Assembly (NCBI GenBank): GCA_038363005.1
Contig: JBBQBI010000005.1
Location: 186,001-250,000, forward strand
DNA: 64,000 bases
Source: JAKOWB01 sp038363005
GTDB lineage: Bacteria > Pseudomonadota > Alphaproteobacteria > Kiloniellales > JACOMY01
Direction: 5' to 3'
Both the position numbers and the translations under genes were made by a program. The notes beneath the pieces are model-generated. The model worked only from the letters and a program-made list of their open reading frames with translations. It did no database searches and was not told the origin of the DNA. Of the stretch, positions 52,858-61,240 are shown in pieces; the stretch's first letter is position 1, and every line of letters begins with the position of its first letter.

Positions 52858-54435
52858 ATGGACGATCAGGCACCGCGCGATCCCTGGCACTACGCGCTGC
52901 CCGCCGCGGACCTGGCGGCGAAGGGCAAGCTGGTGCTGCGCATCGGCCGCAAGCAGCTGGCGCTGTTCCAGACGCTGGAGGGCCCTCGCGCCTGCGACAA
53001 CCGCTGCCCGCACGAGGGCTATCCGCTGTCGGAAGGCACGCTGGACGCGGCCGAGGGTATCGCCTGCCGCCTGACCTGCAACTGGCACAACTGGAAATTC
53101 GACCTGGCGAGCGGCGCCAACCTGACCGGCGGCGACGCGTTGCGGATCTATCCGCTGGAGCGGCGCGGCGACGACCTCTGGGTCCGCATCGAGGAGCCGC
53201 CGGCCGAGCAGCGCCAGGCAGAGGCGCTGCGGCGCCTGGACGAGGCGCTGGAGGACCGGGCCTACGACCGCATCGCGCGCGAGCTGGCGCGCTTCCTGGC
53301 CGCCGGCGGCACGCCGGAGGCGGCGCTGACCGACGCCATCGCCCGCCGCCACACGCGACTGGAGTTCGGCTTTGGCCACGCCTTCGCCGCCGCGCCCGAC
53401 TGGCTGGCCCTGCGCGAGACGCTCAGCGAGGACGGCGAGCGGCTGATCCCGCTGGTCGAGATCCTGGATCACATCGCCGAGGACACGCGGCGCGAACCGA
53501 CCTGGGCCTTCACCGAAGCGACGGCGCCCTGGGACGCCGCAGCCTTCCGCGCCGCCATCGAAGCCGAGGACGAGCCCGCCGCTATCGCCCGCCTCAACGG
53601 CGCGCTGGCGGCCGGGCTGGGCTTCGCCGAGCTGGAGCCGGCGCTGACCCAGGCGGCCCTGACGCACTATGCCGACTTCGGCCATTCGCTGATCTATGTC
53701 GTCGCCTGCGGCCGACTGCTGGCGGCCCTGGGCCCGACCGCCGCGCCGCCGCTGCTGCGCGCCCTGGTGCGCAGCCTGGTGAAGCAGACACGCGAGGACC
53801 TGATCCCGGAGTTCCGCGACTACGCGCCGGCCCTGGCGGCCTTCGCGCAATCGCGTGGGACGACGGTGCCCGACCTTGACGGCGCCGACACGCGGCGCGC
53901 GCTGGCGGCTCTCGGCACGGCCGGTGGCGCCCCGCCGGAGACTCTGTTCGCCGAACTGCTGCGGGCCAATGCGACGAACCTCCGCGACTTCGACGAAGGC
54001 TTCGACCGCCGCTGGGACCGGCCGGTGCAGGACAACGCCGGCTGGCTTGACGTGACGCATGGCGTGACCTTCGCCGCCGCCGTCTGGCGCCAGTGCCGGC
54101 GCTTCCCGGACCTCTGGCCGCAGGGCCTGTTGCAGATGGCCTGCTTCAGCGGCCGCAACCGGCGCTTCCGCGCCAAGGCGCCGAAGGCGATGGCGGTGCC
54201 CGCGGATTCCTTAGCCGCGGAGAAAGCGGCGCTGCTCGACCACGGCATCGATGCGCCGATCCTGTCGGCGCATCGCCTGAAGACGCTGATGGCGGTTGAA
54301 TGCCTGGCAGCCGAGCTGCCGGCCGAGGCGCCGCTGCTGACAGCGGCAGCGGCGCGCTACCTCGCCGGCAGCGTCAAGGGCAAGCACCAGCGCCGCCTGG
54401 TGTGCCAAGCGCTGGAGATCGTGGCGCGGGAGTAG
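52858..54435 (+). CDS. Rieske [2Fe-2S] protein with large helical C-terminal domain
   Basis: A 525-residue protein. Residues 9-110 form a Rieske domain with C50-x-H52 (RCPHEG) and C74-x2-H77 (CNWHNW), the complete cluster set. The remaining roughly 400 residues look mostly helical, with His-containing segments RRHTRLEFGFGHAF, HYADFGHSLIYVVACGRLL and WLDVTHGVTFAAAVW. This is not the classic ring-hydroxylase alpha-subunit fold (no D/H-x3-H non-heme iron motif seen). The histidines might bind a metal, as in questin-oxidase-like proteins; I am unsure. The reading frame stays open far upstream across a repeat and the antisense of other genes, so ATG 52858 is taken. Confidence 0.75.
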   Translation: MDDQAPRDPWHYALPAADLAAKGKLVLRIGRKQLALFQTLEGPRACDNRCPHEGYPLSEGTLDAAEGIACRLTCNWHNWKFDLASGANLTGGDALRIYPLERRGDDLWVRIEEPPAEQRQAEALRRLDEALEDRAYDRIARELARFLAAGGTPEAALTDAIARRHTRLEFGFGHAFAAAPDWLALRETLSEDGERLIPLVEILDHIAEDTRREPTWAFTEATAPWDAAAFRAAIEAEDEPAAIARLNGALAAGLGFAELEPALTQAALTHYADFGHSLIYVVACGRLLAALGPTAAPPLLRALVRSLVKQTREDLIPEFRDYAPALAAFAQSRGTTVPDLDGADTRRALAALGTAGGAPPETLFAELLRANATNLRDFDEGFDRRWDRPVQDNAGWLDVTHGVTFAAAVWRQCRRFPDLWPQGLLQMACFSGRNRRFRAKAPKAMAVPADSLAAEKAALLDHGIDAPILSAHRLKTLMAVECLAAELPAEAPLLTAAAARYLAGSVKGKHQRRLVCQALEIVARE

Positions 54436-54461
54436 CAGCCCTCCTCAATCGGGGCGGCGAC

Positions 54462-55250
54462 TCAGGTGCGTCGTGCGACCACCAGGTAGCTCTCGTCCGC
54501 GTCATCCAGAGGCCGCTTGCCGCGGTCATCCAGCAGCGTGATGTCGGCAAAGCCCACTCCTGCCAGCAGCGCGGCCATCGCTTCGGGGGTTCGCGGCCGG
54601 AGGCGCATGACGTGGCTCTCGCTGGCAACGACCTGGCTGTCGATCAGCACTTCGTTGCGCATCTGCCAGCACTCCACGCCGGGCGCGTCGCGCGGCAGTG
54701 CCTGCTCCCAGGCGCGCAGCAGCGCGCCATCGGCGCGGGTGGCCTCGCGTCGCAGGCGCGGTGCGGCCATCGGCTCCGTCGCCGCCGGGCGATCGAGGCA
54801 GAGTGCCAGGATGCCGCCCCGCTCAAGGTGCGCATAGCAGGCGGCGAGCGCGCCCTGCTGCGCAGCCTCCTTGCTCAACAGCATGAAGGAGCCTAGCGGG
54901 CAGTAGAGCGTGCGGTAGCGGCGCGGCAGGGTGAAGCACTCCATGGCGGCATGATGCAGCGTGAGCGTGACACCGGCCGTCGCGGCCTTCTCGGCGCAGC
55001 GCGCCAGCATCTCGGCCGAGGCGTCGAGGCCCTCGACCGCCAGCCCAGCGGCGCGAAGGGGGACCAGCAAGCGACCTGTGCCGCAGGCCAGTTCCAATGC
55101 CGCGCCGCCCTGTCGTTCGATCAGACCGCGATAGAAGGGCGCGTCGCCGAAGTCGACCGCGGCCAGGTAGGGGTCATAGGCCGCGGCGACCAGTCCGTAA
55201 TAGAAGTCGCCCTGGTCAGGCGTGGAGTGCTTGGGCGGGATCGGCGGCAT
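54462..55250 (-). CDS. Class I SAM-dependent methyltransferase
   Basis: A 262-residue methyltransferase. Motif I is ALELACGTGRLLVPL, followed by VEGLDASAEMLARC and LTLHHAAMECFTL; LYCPLGSFMLL corresponds to motif IV. The acceptor is unknown. A GTG at 55292 would lengthen it by 14 residues, but that codon lies in a family B-like palindromic repeat (GAGGGTGACGG), so ATG 55250 is more credible. It is convergent with the Rieske gene. Confidence 0.85.
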   Translation of the reverse strand: MPPIPPKHSTPDQGDFYYGLVAAAYDPYLAAVDFGDAPFYRGLIERQGGAALELACGTGRLLVPLRAAGLAVEGLDASAEMLARCAEKAATAGVTLTLHHAAMECFTLPRRYRTLYCPLGSFMLLSKEAAQQGALAACYAHLERGGILALCLDRPAATEPMAAPRLRREATRADGALLRAWEQALPRDAPGVECWQMRNEVLIDSQVVASESHVMRLRPRTPEAMAALLAGVGFADITLLDDRGKRPLDDADESYLVVARRT

Positions 55251-55285
55251 GGTGGCAGCATAGCGCGCCAGGTTGGCTTGCGCTT

Positions 55286-55371
55286 CCGTCACCCTCGGGC
55301 TCGTCCCCCCGCCGCGCGGTCACCTCTCCGACGTCATCCCGGCCAAGCGAAGCGCGAGCCGGGATCCATTG
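55286..55371. repeat. Dispersed palindromic repeat, family B-like, copy 3
   Basis: CCGTCACCCTCGGGCTCGTC is followed, after a spacer, by CGTCATCCCGGCCAAGCGAA then GCGCGAGCCGGGATCCATTG. The second unit is a hairpin (ATCCCGGC...GCCGGGAT). It resembles the ends of the elements at 9231 and 22012 and overlaps the 5' side of the methyltransferase gene. Confidence 0.65.
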
Positions 55372-55468
55372 ATGGGTTAGACGAAAACTGGAGTCTTCGC
55401 CGCCAGCGAGAGCCGCCAAATAGACCCTGGCTCTGCGGCCGTGGTGACGACGGGAGAAGGGGTCGCCC

Positions 55469-56296
55469 CTACCGCGCGAACTTCGCGTCGCGCCAGGCGA
55501 TGGCGGCCTTCAGGCCCTGCTCCTGGCGGATACGGTTGAACTCCTTGCGCTCCGGGCCGGCGCCGAATTCGATCAGCAGCTCCTGGTCGAGGGACTGCTG
55601 CAGGGCGGCGCGCAGGCCCTGCACTTCGAAGCTGCGGTTGATCGCCTGCTTGGTCAGGCGCACGGAATGCGGCGCCGCGGCCGCCAGGTCGCGCGCCAGC
55701 GCGGTGGCCGCGGTCAGCGCATCGCCATCGGGCACCACGCGGTTGACGATGCCGATCTCGTACATGCGCCTGGCGGTGACGCGGTCGGCGCCAGTCAGCA
55801 GGATCTCCTTGGCCACCTTGGGCGTGGTCATCCAGGGCAGCAGCATGCAGACGATACCGGAGCCGAAGCGCACCTCCGGCTCGCCAAAGAAACTGCCCTC
55901 GGCCGCCACCGTCATGTCGCAGGCCAGCATCACCTCGAAGGCGCCGGCCAGGCAGTAGCCCTGTACCGCGGCGATGGTCGGCTTGGGGCAATCCCAGAAC
56001 TGCACGATGAAGTCGAAGTCGTACTGCAGCACGCGCTGCCAGTCGGCCAGGCTCTCGCGCGGCGGGCCGTTGTCGGCCTCCTTCAGGTCGAAGCCGGCGG
56101 AAAAGGCGCGCCCGGCGCCGGAGACCACGATGGCCAGCACGGTGGGGTCGTCGACCAGCTGCTTCAGGCCGGCCGTCGCGGCCTCCATCAGTGCGTGGTT
56201 GAAGGCATTGAGCTGTTTCGGCCGGTTGAAGGTGAGGAAGCCGATACGCTCCTCCACCCGGATTTCGACGGGGGCCTCTGCCGTTGGCTCGCTCAT
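55469..56296 (-). CDS. Enoyl-CoA hydratase/isomerase family protein
   Basis: A 275-residue crotonase-fold protein. The CoA-binding and oxyanion segments are RPKQLNAFNHALMEA, VVSGAGRAFSAGFDLKEADN and AAVQGYCLAGAFEVMLACDM. The position of the first catalytic Glu is occupied by the E in LAGAFEVML, and GEPEVRFGSG carries the second. It may hydrate enoyl-CoAs or act on another acyl-CoA. The ATG at 56296 (MSEPTAEAPVEIRVEE) has AAGGAC upstream. Divergent from the ABC transporter genes. Confidence 0.85.
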   Translation of the reverse strand: MSEPTAEAPVEIRVEERIGFLTFNRPKQLNAFNHALMEAATAGLKQLVDDPTVLAIVVSGAGRAFSAGFDLKEADNGPPRESLADWQRVLQYDFDFIVQFWDCPKPTIAAVQGYCLAGAFEVMLACDMTVAAEGSFFGEPEVRFGSGIVCMLLPWMTTPKVAKEILLTGADRVTARRMYEIGIVNRVVPDGDALTAATALARDLAAAAPHSVRLTKQAINRSFEVQGLRAALQQSLDQELLIEFGAGPERKEFNRIRQEQGLKAAIAWRDAKFAR

Positions 56297-56668
56297 CTGC
56301 CTGTCCTTGCCTGTTCGCTGCACTGGTCTAGAGAGCCTGCGGAGCCGGCGGCGCGCCGGCAAGTCCTGGATTGTCGCCCTGTCCGCATGGCTGCTGCGAT
56401 CCGCTACCGGGCCGGGCGGGGCGCGAGCCCTTCGCACGTGCAACAGGTCATTCCAGGTGCGCGGGCGATTGTCACTGGCCCGGCCGGCGTGCCAACATCA
56501 TTCCGGGCAATGGGGGTCTGGGCCTTCCGCAATCTGTCATCAAACAGGTTTAAGGAAGGGGGACCGGCCCGTTGCCGCAGGAACCAGGACCACGGAGCGC
56601 AGGTGCGTTCCGCTAGGACGCAATCGCCTGGACCGCAACTTGAGGCTTACACCAAAGGAGTTCAATCC
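56297..56668. other. Non-coding divergent region between the crotonase and ABC-transporter genes
   Basis: This 372-base gap holds no convincing gene. A perfect palindrome GCCGGCGGCGCGCCGGC lies at 56344-56360. A short inverted repeat, CTGT-CATCAA-ACAG, occurs near 56536. AAAGGAG before the GTG at 56669 is the ribosome-binding site of the transporter gene. I could not assign promoter boxes with confidence. Confidence 0.6.
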
Positions 56669-57847
56669 GTGACCGATCTTAGCAAGCAGCAGCGCTCCGC
56701 GCTGGCTACCGTCAAGGCGGCGCAGGCGAGCCGCCGCGCTGTGCTGAAGAGCGCACTCGCCTTCGGCGCCGTGGGCATGCTGGCCCCGGCTTTCTCGCGC
56801 AACGCCTTCTCCTCTTCCGGCGAGCTGAACTGGTTCACCTGGGAGGACTATGCGCCGCAGGCCCTGATCGACAAGTTCCAGGCCGACACCGGCATCAAGC
56901 TGAACGTCACCTCCTTCTCGTCGAACGAAGACTGCCTGAACAAACTGAAGGCGGCGTCGGGCGGCAGCGGCTGGGACCTGGCCTCGCCCTCGATCGCCTG
57001 GATCTCGGCGCATAACGATTCCGGCAACCTGGGCGCGCTCGACCCGGCCAAGGCGCCGAACATTTCCAACATCTTCCCCTCCATGATGGAGCAGTCGGCC
57101 GGCCTCGGCGCGCAGAAGGACGGCAAGTGGTACGCCCTGCCCTACGATTGGGGCACCGAGGCGCTGGGCTACAACAGCGACGAGCGCCCGCTGGAGTACG
57201 GCAAGGCCTCGTTCGGCGATCTCTGGGCCGAGGAGAACAAGGGCAAGATGCTCTGCCGCCAGCGCTCGATCATGCTGGGCACCGGCCTGTGGATGGAGCG
57301 CACCGGCGACCTGCCGGCCGGCACCATGAAAAAGGCCTATGACGAGGAGGCGGCTTTCGACATGGGTTACGGCAAGGCGGCCGAGTACGTCGTCGGCCAC
57401 AAGGACCACATCGTGAACTGGTGGAAGGGCACCGCCGACACGCAGTCCGGCTTCCAGCAGGACGGCGCGGTCATCGGCCAGACCTGGGACGGACCGATGT
57501 TCCAGCTCAAGGACCAGGGCCTGCCCTACAGCTACGTCGCTCCGGTCGAGGGCGCCCTGATGTGGATCGACTCCATCGCCATGACGGCGGCGGCGAAGAA
57601 CCAGGAACAGGCCTACGCCTTCATCAACTGGGCCTACCAGCCGGAAGTCGGCGGCATCGTGTCGAACGCCACGGGCTACAACTCCTGCGTCAACGGCTTC
57701 GACAACCACGTCACCGACTCCTTCAAGAAGAACTTCCAGGATGCCTATCCTGGCGATGCCATTTCCAAGCTGTGGCTGCAGGGCACCGAGCGGCCCTGGT
57801 TCCTCGAGAAGCGCCAGGCGCTGGCCGACAAGATCTCGGCGGCCTAA
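56669..57847 (+). CDS. Polyamine-type ABC transporter substrate-binding protein
   Basis: A 392-residue periplasmic protein of the PotD/PotF family: GELNWFTWEDYAPQALIDKF near residue 50, and YALPYDWGTEALGYNSDERP further on. The N terminus has a twin-arginine export motif (ASRRAVLKSALAFGAVG), so it is probably secreted folded by Tat. The start is GTG with AAAGGAG. Its gene is followed by a stable stem-loop, then an enolase-superfamily gene, then the transporter's ATPase and permeases. Polyamine, an amino acid derivative or another cation are all possible ligands. Confidence 0.88.
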   Translation: MTDLSKQQRSALATVKAAQASRRAVLKSALAFGAVGMLAPAFSRNAFSSSGELNWFTWEDYAPQALIDKFQADTGIKLNVTSFSSNEDCLNKLKAASGGSGWDLASPSIAWISAHNDSGNLGALDPAKAPNISNIFPSMMEQSAGLGAQKDGKWYALPYDWGTEALGYNSDERPLEYGKASFGDLWAEENKGKMLCRQRSIMLGTGLWMERTGDLPAGTMKKAYDEEAAFDMGYGKAAEYVVGHKDHIVNWWKGTADTQSGFQQDGAVIGQTWDGPMFQLKDQGLPYSYVAPVEGALMWIDSIAMTAAAKNQEQAYAFINWAYQPEVGGIVSNATGYNSCVNGFDNHVTDSFKKNFQDAYPGDAISKLWLQGTERPWFLEKRQALADKISAA

Positions 57848-57872
57848 TCCTTCGCCGAACTGTCTAGATAAC

Positions 57873-57906
57873 AGCGCGCCGTCCCGGGCAACCGGGGCGG
57901 CGCGCT
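57873..57906 (+). promoter_or_regulatory. Stable stem-loop after the binding-protein gene
   Basis: AGCGCGCCGTCCCGG-GCAA-CCGGGGCGGCGCGCT is a 15-bp stem with one G-T pair and no T-run after it. It lies 25 bases downstream of the binding-protein stop. Such hairpins commonly protect the 3' end of binding-protein mRNA and lower expression of the genes behind; that role is inferred. Confidence 0.65.
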
Positions 57907-58006
57907 GCCGTTCGGGGCCCGTGCTGCGGGGGCGCGCCGACACCCCGCTTGCCTTGTCGGCCTTGGCCCGGGAAGCTGGCACCACGACTGGCCAGGAATG
58001 AATGAC

Positions 58007-59125
58007 ATGAAGATCAAGCGGCTGGAGACCTTCGCGACCCCCTTCATCGCCTTCGTGCGGGTTACCGCCGACAACGGGTCGCAGGGCTGGGGCCAGCTAT
58101 CGACCTATCAGAGCGACATCACCGCGCTGGTGTTCCATCGCCAGGTCGCGCCCTACGTGCTGGGCACCGACATCTCGACCATCGACGTGCCGACCTTGCT
58201 GGCGTTGGGCGAGCGGGTGTTCGAGAAGGAGCACAAGTTTCCCGGCAGCTACCTGAAGCGGGCAGTCGCCGGCCTGGACACCGCGCTGTGGGACCTGGCC
58301 GGCAAGCGCGCCGGCAAGCCGGTGGTGGAGCTGCTGGGCGGCACGCCCGGACCCTTGCGCGCCTATGCCTCCTCGATGCGGCGCGACATCACGCCGGAGC
58401 AGGAGGCCGAGCGCTTCACCCGGCTGATCGGCGAGTTCGGCTTCGATGCCTGCAAGTTCCGCGTCGGCGCCGAGTACGGCCACGACGTCGACGAATGGCC
58501 GGGCCGTACCGAGGCCATCGTGCCGGCGATCCGCCAGGCACTGGGCCCGCAGGTGGCGCTGCTGGTCGACGGCAACAGCGGCTTCTCGCCAGCGCGCGCC
58601 ATTGAGGTCGGGCAGCTGCTGGAGGCCAACGGCGTCGAGCATTTCGAGGAGCCCTGCCTGTACTGGGAACTGGACCAGACCCGGCAGGTGCGCGAGGCCC
58701 TGAACCTCGACGTCACCGGCGGCGAGCAGGACTGCGAGATGGCGGTCTGGCGCCTGGTGGTGCGCGACCAGGTGGTCGACGTGTTGCAACCCGACGTGCT
58801 CTACCTTGGCGGCATCGCCCGCACCCTGGCGGTTTGCCAGCTGGGCCAGGCGCACGGCCTGCCGGTCACGCCGCATTCGGCCAACCTGGGCCTGGTGACG
58901 CTGTTCACCATGCACCTGCTGCGCGCCATCCCCAATGCCGGCAAGTACCTGGAGTTCTCCATCGAGGGGCCGGAGTACTACCCCTGGCAGTATGGCCTGT
59001 TCCGCAACGACCCCTACCGGGTCGAGGGCGGCCAGGTAACGGTCGGCGCGGAGCCCGGCTGGGGCATCGAGATTGAGCCGGAGTGGCTGGAGCGCGCGCA
59101 ATACCAGGTCAGCGAGGCGTCCTGA
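58007..59125 (+). CDS. Mandelate racemase/muconate lactonizing enzyme family protein (enolase superfamily)
   Basis: A 372-residue enolase-superfamily enzyme. Catalytic residues can be placed: K150-F-R152 on the second strand, metal ligands D188 (VDGN), E214 (FEEP) and E240 (GGEQD), and the D263...H290 dyad (QPDVLYLGG; TPHSANLG). The dyad puts it in the mandelate racemase subgroup, mostly acid-sugar dehydratases and racemases. The substrate is unknown but should relate to the ABC importer it is embedded in. ATG 58007 has AGGAA at good spacing; ATG 57998 would add three residues. Confidence 0.85.
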   Translation: MKIKRLETFATPFIAFVRVTADNGSQGWGQLSTYQSDITALVFHRQVAPYVLGTDISTIDVPTLLALGERVFEKEHKFPGSYLKRAVAGLDTALWDLAGKRAGKPVVELLGGTPGPLRAYASSMRRDITPEQEAERFTRLIGEFGFDACKFRVGAEYGHDVDEWPGRTEAIVPAIRQALGPQVALLVDGNSGFSPARAIEVGQLLEANGVEHFEEPCLYWELDQTRQVREALNLDVTGGEQDCEMAVWRLVVRDQVVDVLQPDVLYLGGIARTLAVCQLGQAHGLPVTPHSANLGLVTLFTMHLLRAIPNAGKYLEFSIEGPEYYPWQYGLFRNDPYRVEGGQVTVGAEPGWGIEIEPEWLERAQYQVSEAS

Positions 59126-59252
59126 GGGACGGTGCCTCCCGCAACGCGGCAAACACGGGATGCGGGGCGGCGTTTTGTGTTAACGTCCAGGCGCCGGGGG
59201 GATCCGGCGATTGCGGTTGACGATCGGTTGGGCTGCTAGCGGTGGGGCGGGG

Positions 59253-60344
59253 ATGGCGAACGATCTGGTCTTCGAAGGCGTGGTGAAGCGCTTCGGCAAC
59301 TTCACTGCCGTGCACAATCTCAATCTGACCATCGAGGAGGGCGAGTTCTTCTCCTTCCTTGGCCCGTCGGGCTGCGGCAAGACGACGATCCTGCGCATGG
59401 TCTCGGGCTTCATCGAACCCAGCGAAGGGCACATCTCCTTGGGCGGCGAAGGTCTGGCCGGCACCGGGCCGAACAAGCGGCCGACGGCGCTGATCTTCCA
59501 GAACCTGGCGCTGTTCCCGCTGATGACCGTGGCGCAGAACATCGGTTTCGGCCTGGAGGTGCGCGGCGCCAGGGCGGCCCAACGCAACCGCCGCGTCGAC
59601 GAGATGCTGGATCTCATCGCCCTGCCCGGCTTCGGCAAGCGCCGCATCGACGAGCTGTCGGGCGGCCAGAAGCAGCGCATCGCCATCGCCCGCGCGTTGG
59701 CGGTGGAGCCCAAGGTGCTGCTGCTGGACGAGCCGCTGTCGGCCCTCGACCTCAAGCTGCGCCAGCATATGCGCGCCGAGCTGCGCGCCATCCAGCAGCG
59801 CACCGGCATCACCTTCATCTACATCACCCACGACCAGGGCGAGGCGCTGGCCATGTCCGACCGCGTGGCGGTGATGAGCCAGGGCCACGTCGAGCAGGTC
59901 GGGCTGTCGGCCGACATCTACAACCACCCGCAGACGCCCTTCGTCGCTTCCTTCGTCGGCGAGAACAATCTGTTCGCAGGTCGGGTCGCCGCCGCCGATG
60001 CCAAGGAAGCGGTGATCGACACCGCCTTCGGGCGGTTGGCCGGGCTCAACCCGCGTGGCGTGTCGGTGGGCGAGGAGGCGTTGCTCTTCATCCGTCCCGA
60101 GCGGCTGCGCCTGCAGGCGCCGGAAAGCGAGGCCAGCAACCACATCCGTTCCAAGGTACTGGGCGGCATGTTCGAAGGCATCACGGTCAACATCTCGCTG
60201 GCCAACCCTGGCGGCAAGCCGGTGATGCTGACCATGTCGAACGACGGCGCCATCCCAACCTTCGACGAGGGCAGCGAGCTGGCGGTGCACTTCGCCACCG
60301 ACAATGCCACCGTCCTGCCGAAGGGGAGCCTCGCCAGTGGGTGA
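59253..60344 (+). CDS. Polyamine-type ABC transporter ATP-binding protein
   Basis: A 363-residue PotA-like ATPase. Walker A is GPSGCGKTTILRM, the signature LSGGQKQRIAIARAL, Walker B VLLLDEPLSALD and the switch His is in YITHDQGEALAM. A TOBE domain follows from about 275 (LFIRPERLRLQ). GGGGCGGGG precedes ATG 59253. Its last 8 bases overlap the first permease gene. Confidence 0.93.
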   Translation: MANDLVFEGVVKRFGNFTAVHNLNLTIEEGEFFSFLGPSGCGKTTILRMVSGFIEPSEGHISLGGEGLAGTGPNKRPTALIFQNLALFPLMTVAQNIGFGLEVRGARAAQRNRRVDEMLDLIALPGFGKRRIDELSGGQKQRIAIARALAVEPKVLLLDEPLSALDLKLRQHMRAELRAIQQRTGITFIYITHDQGEALAMSDRVAVMSQGHVEQVGLSADIYNHPQTPFVASFVGENNLFAGRVAAADAKEAVIDTAFGRLAGLNPRGVSVGEEALLFIRPERLRLQAPESEASNHIRSKVLGGMFEGITVNISLANPGGKPVMLTMSNDGAIPTFDEGSELAVHFATDNATVLPKGSLASG

Positions 60345-61230
60345 CGCCTTCAAACGCTTCGGCAAGGCTGGCGTCGCCTTTATGTTCGCCAGCACGGCGA
60401 TCTGGGCGCTGATGCTGATCCTGATCCCGCACATCATGCTGCTGGACTATGCCTTCCACGCCAACCCGGGCTCGATCCAGAAGGGCTTGGCGCCGGAGGG
60501 GCTGACCTTCTATTCGTTCGAGCCGCTGTTCGATGACCTGGCGCGCAACACCTTCATCCGCACCATCCTGACCAGCTTCGTGGTCACCGGCCTGGCGCTG
60601 ATGATCTGCTATCCCATCGCCTACTACCTGGCGAAGGTGGCGACCAGCCGCTGGCTGAACGTGCTGATGCTGGGACTGCTGGTACCCTTCTGGGTCAACG
60701 AGGTGCTGCGCGCCTATGCCTGGCGCACCTTGATGTCGCGCAACGGCCTGCTGAACCAGGTGGTGATGGGCCTGGGCTTCGATCGCATCGAGTTCTTCAA
60801 CTACGAACTGCCGGTGGTCGACGCCAACATCGCGCTCTTCGTCGGCCTGATCTACAGCTACATCCTCTTCATGGTCTTCCCGATGTACAGCGCCATGGAA
60901 AGCCTGGACAAGAACCAGGTCGAGGCGGCGCGCGACCTGGGCGCTTCCTGGACGCGGGTGCACCGCAAGGTGGTGATCCCGCACGCCAAGCCGGGCATCG
61001 CGTCGGGCTGCATCGTCACCTTCATGCTGGTAGCCGGCAGCTACATCGTGCCGGTGCTGCTGGGTGGCCGCTCCAGCTTCTGGTTCACCCAGGCCATCGA
61101 ATCGCAGTTCTCGGTGCTGAACTGGAACGGCGGCTCGGCCTATGCCCTGGTGCTCGAGTTCATCTGCCTGGTCTTCATCATGATCATGATGAAGGCCTTC
61201 CGGGTGACCTTGCGCGACATCACGCGATAG
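60337..61230 (+). CDS. ABC transporter permease (PotB-like)
   Basis: A 297-residue inner-membrane permease with about six helices. The EAA loop, which contacts the ATPase, is KNQVEAARDLGASWTRVHRK followed by VVIPHAKPGI. GTG at 60337 overlaps the ATPase gene by 8 bases with AAGGGGAGCC upstream, so translation is coupled. It forms a heterodimer with the next permease. Confidence 0.92.
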   Translation: MGDAFKRFGKAGVAFMFASTAIWALMLILIPHIMLLDYAFHANPGSIQKGLAPEGLTFYSFEPLFDDLARNTFIRTILTSFVVTGLALMICYPIAYYLAKVATSRWLNVLMLGLLVPFWVNEVLRAYAWRTLMSRNGLLNQVVMGLGFDRIEFFNYELPVVDANIALFVGLIYSYILFMVFPMYSAMESLDKNQVEAARDLGASWTRVHRKVVIPHAKPGIASGCIVTFMLVAGSYIVPVLLGGRSSFWFTQAIESQFSVLNWNGGSAYALVLEFICLVFIMIMMKAFRVTLRDITR

Positions 61231-61240
61231 GGGCCGGGAA

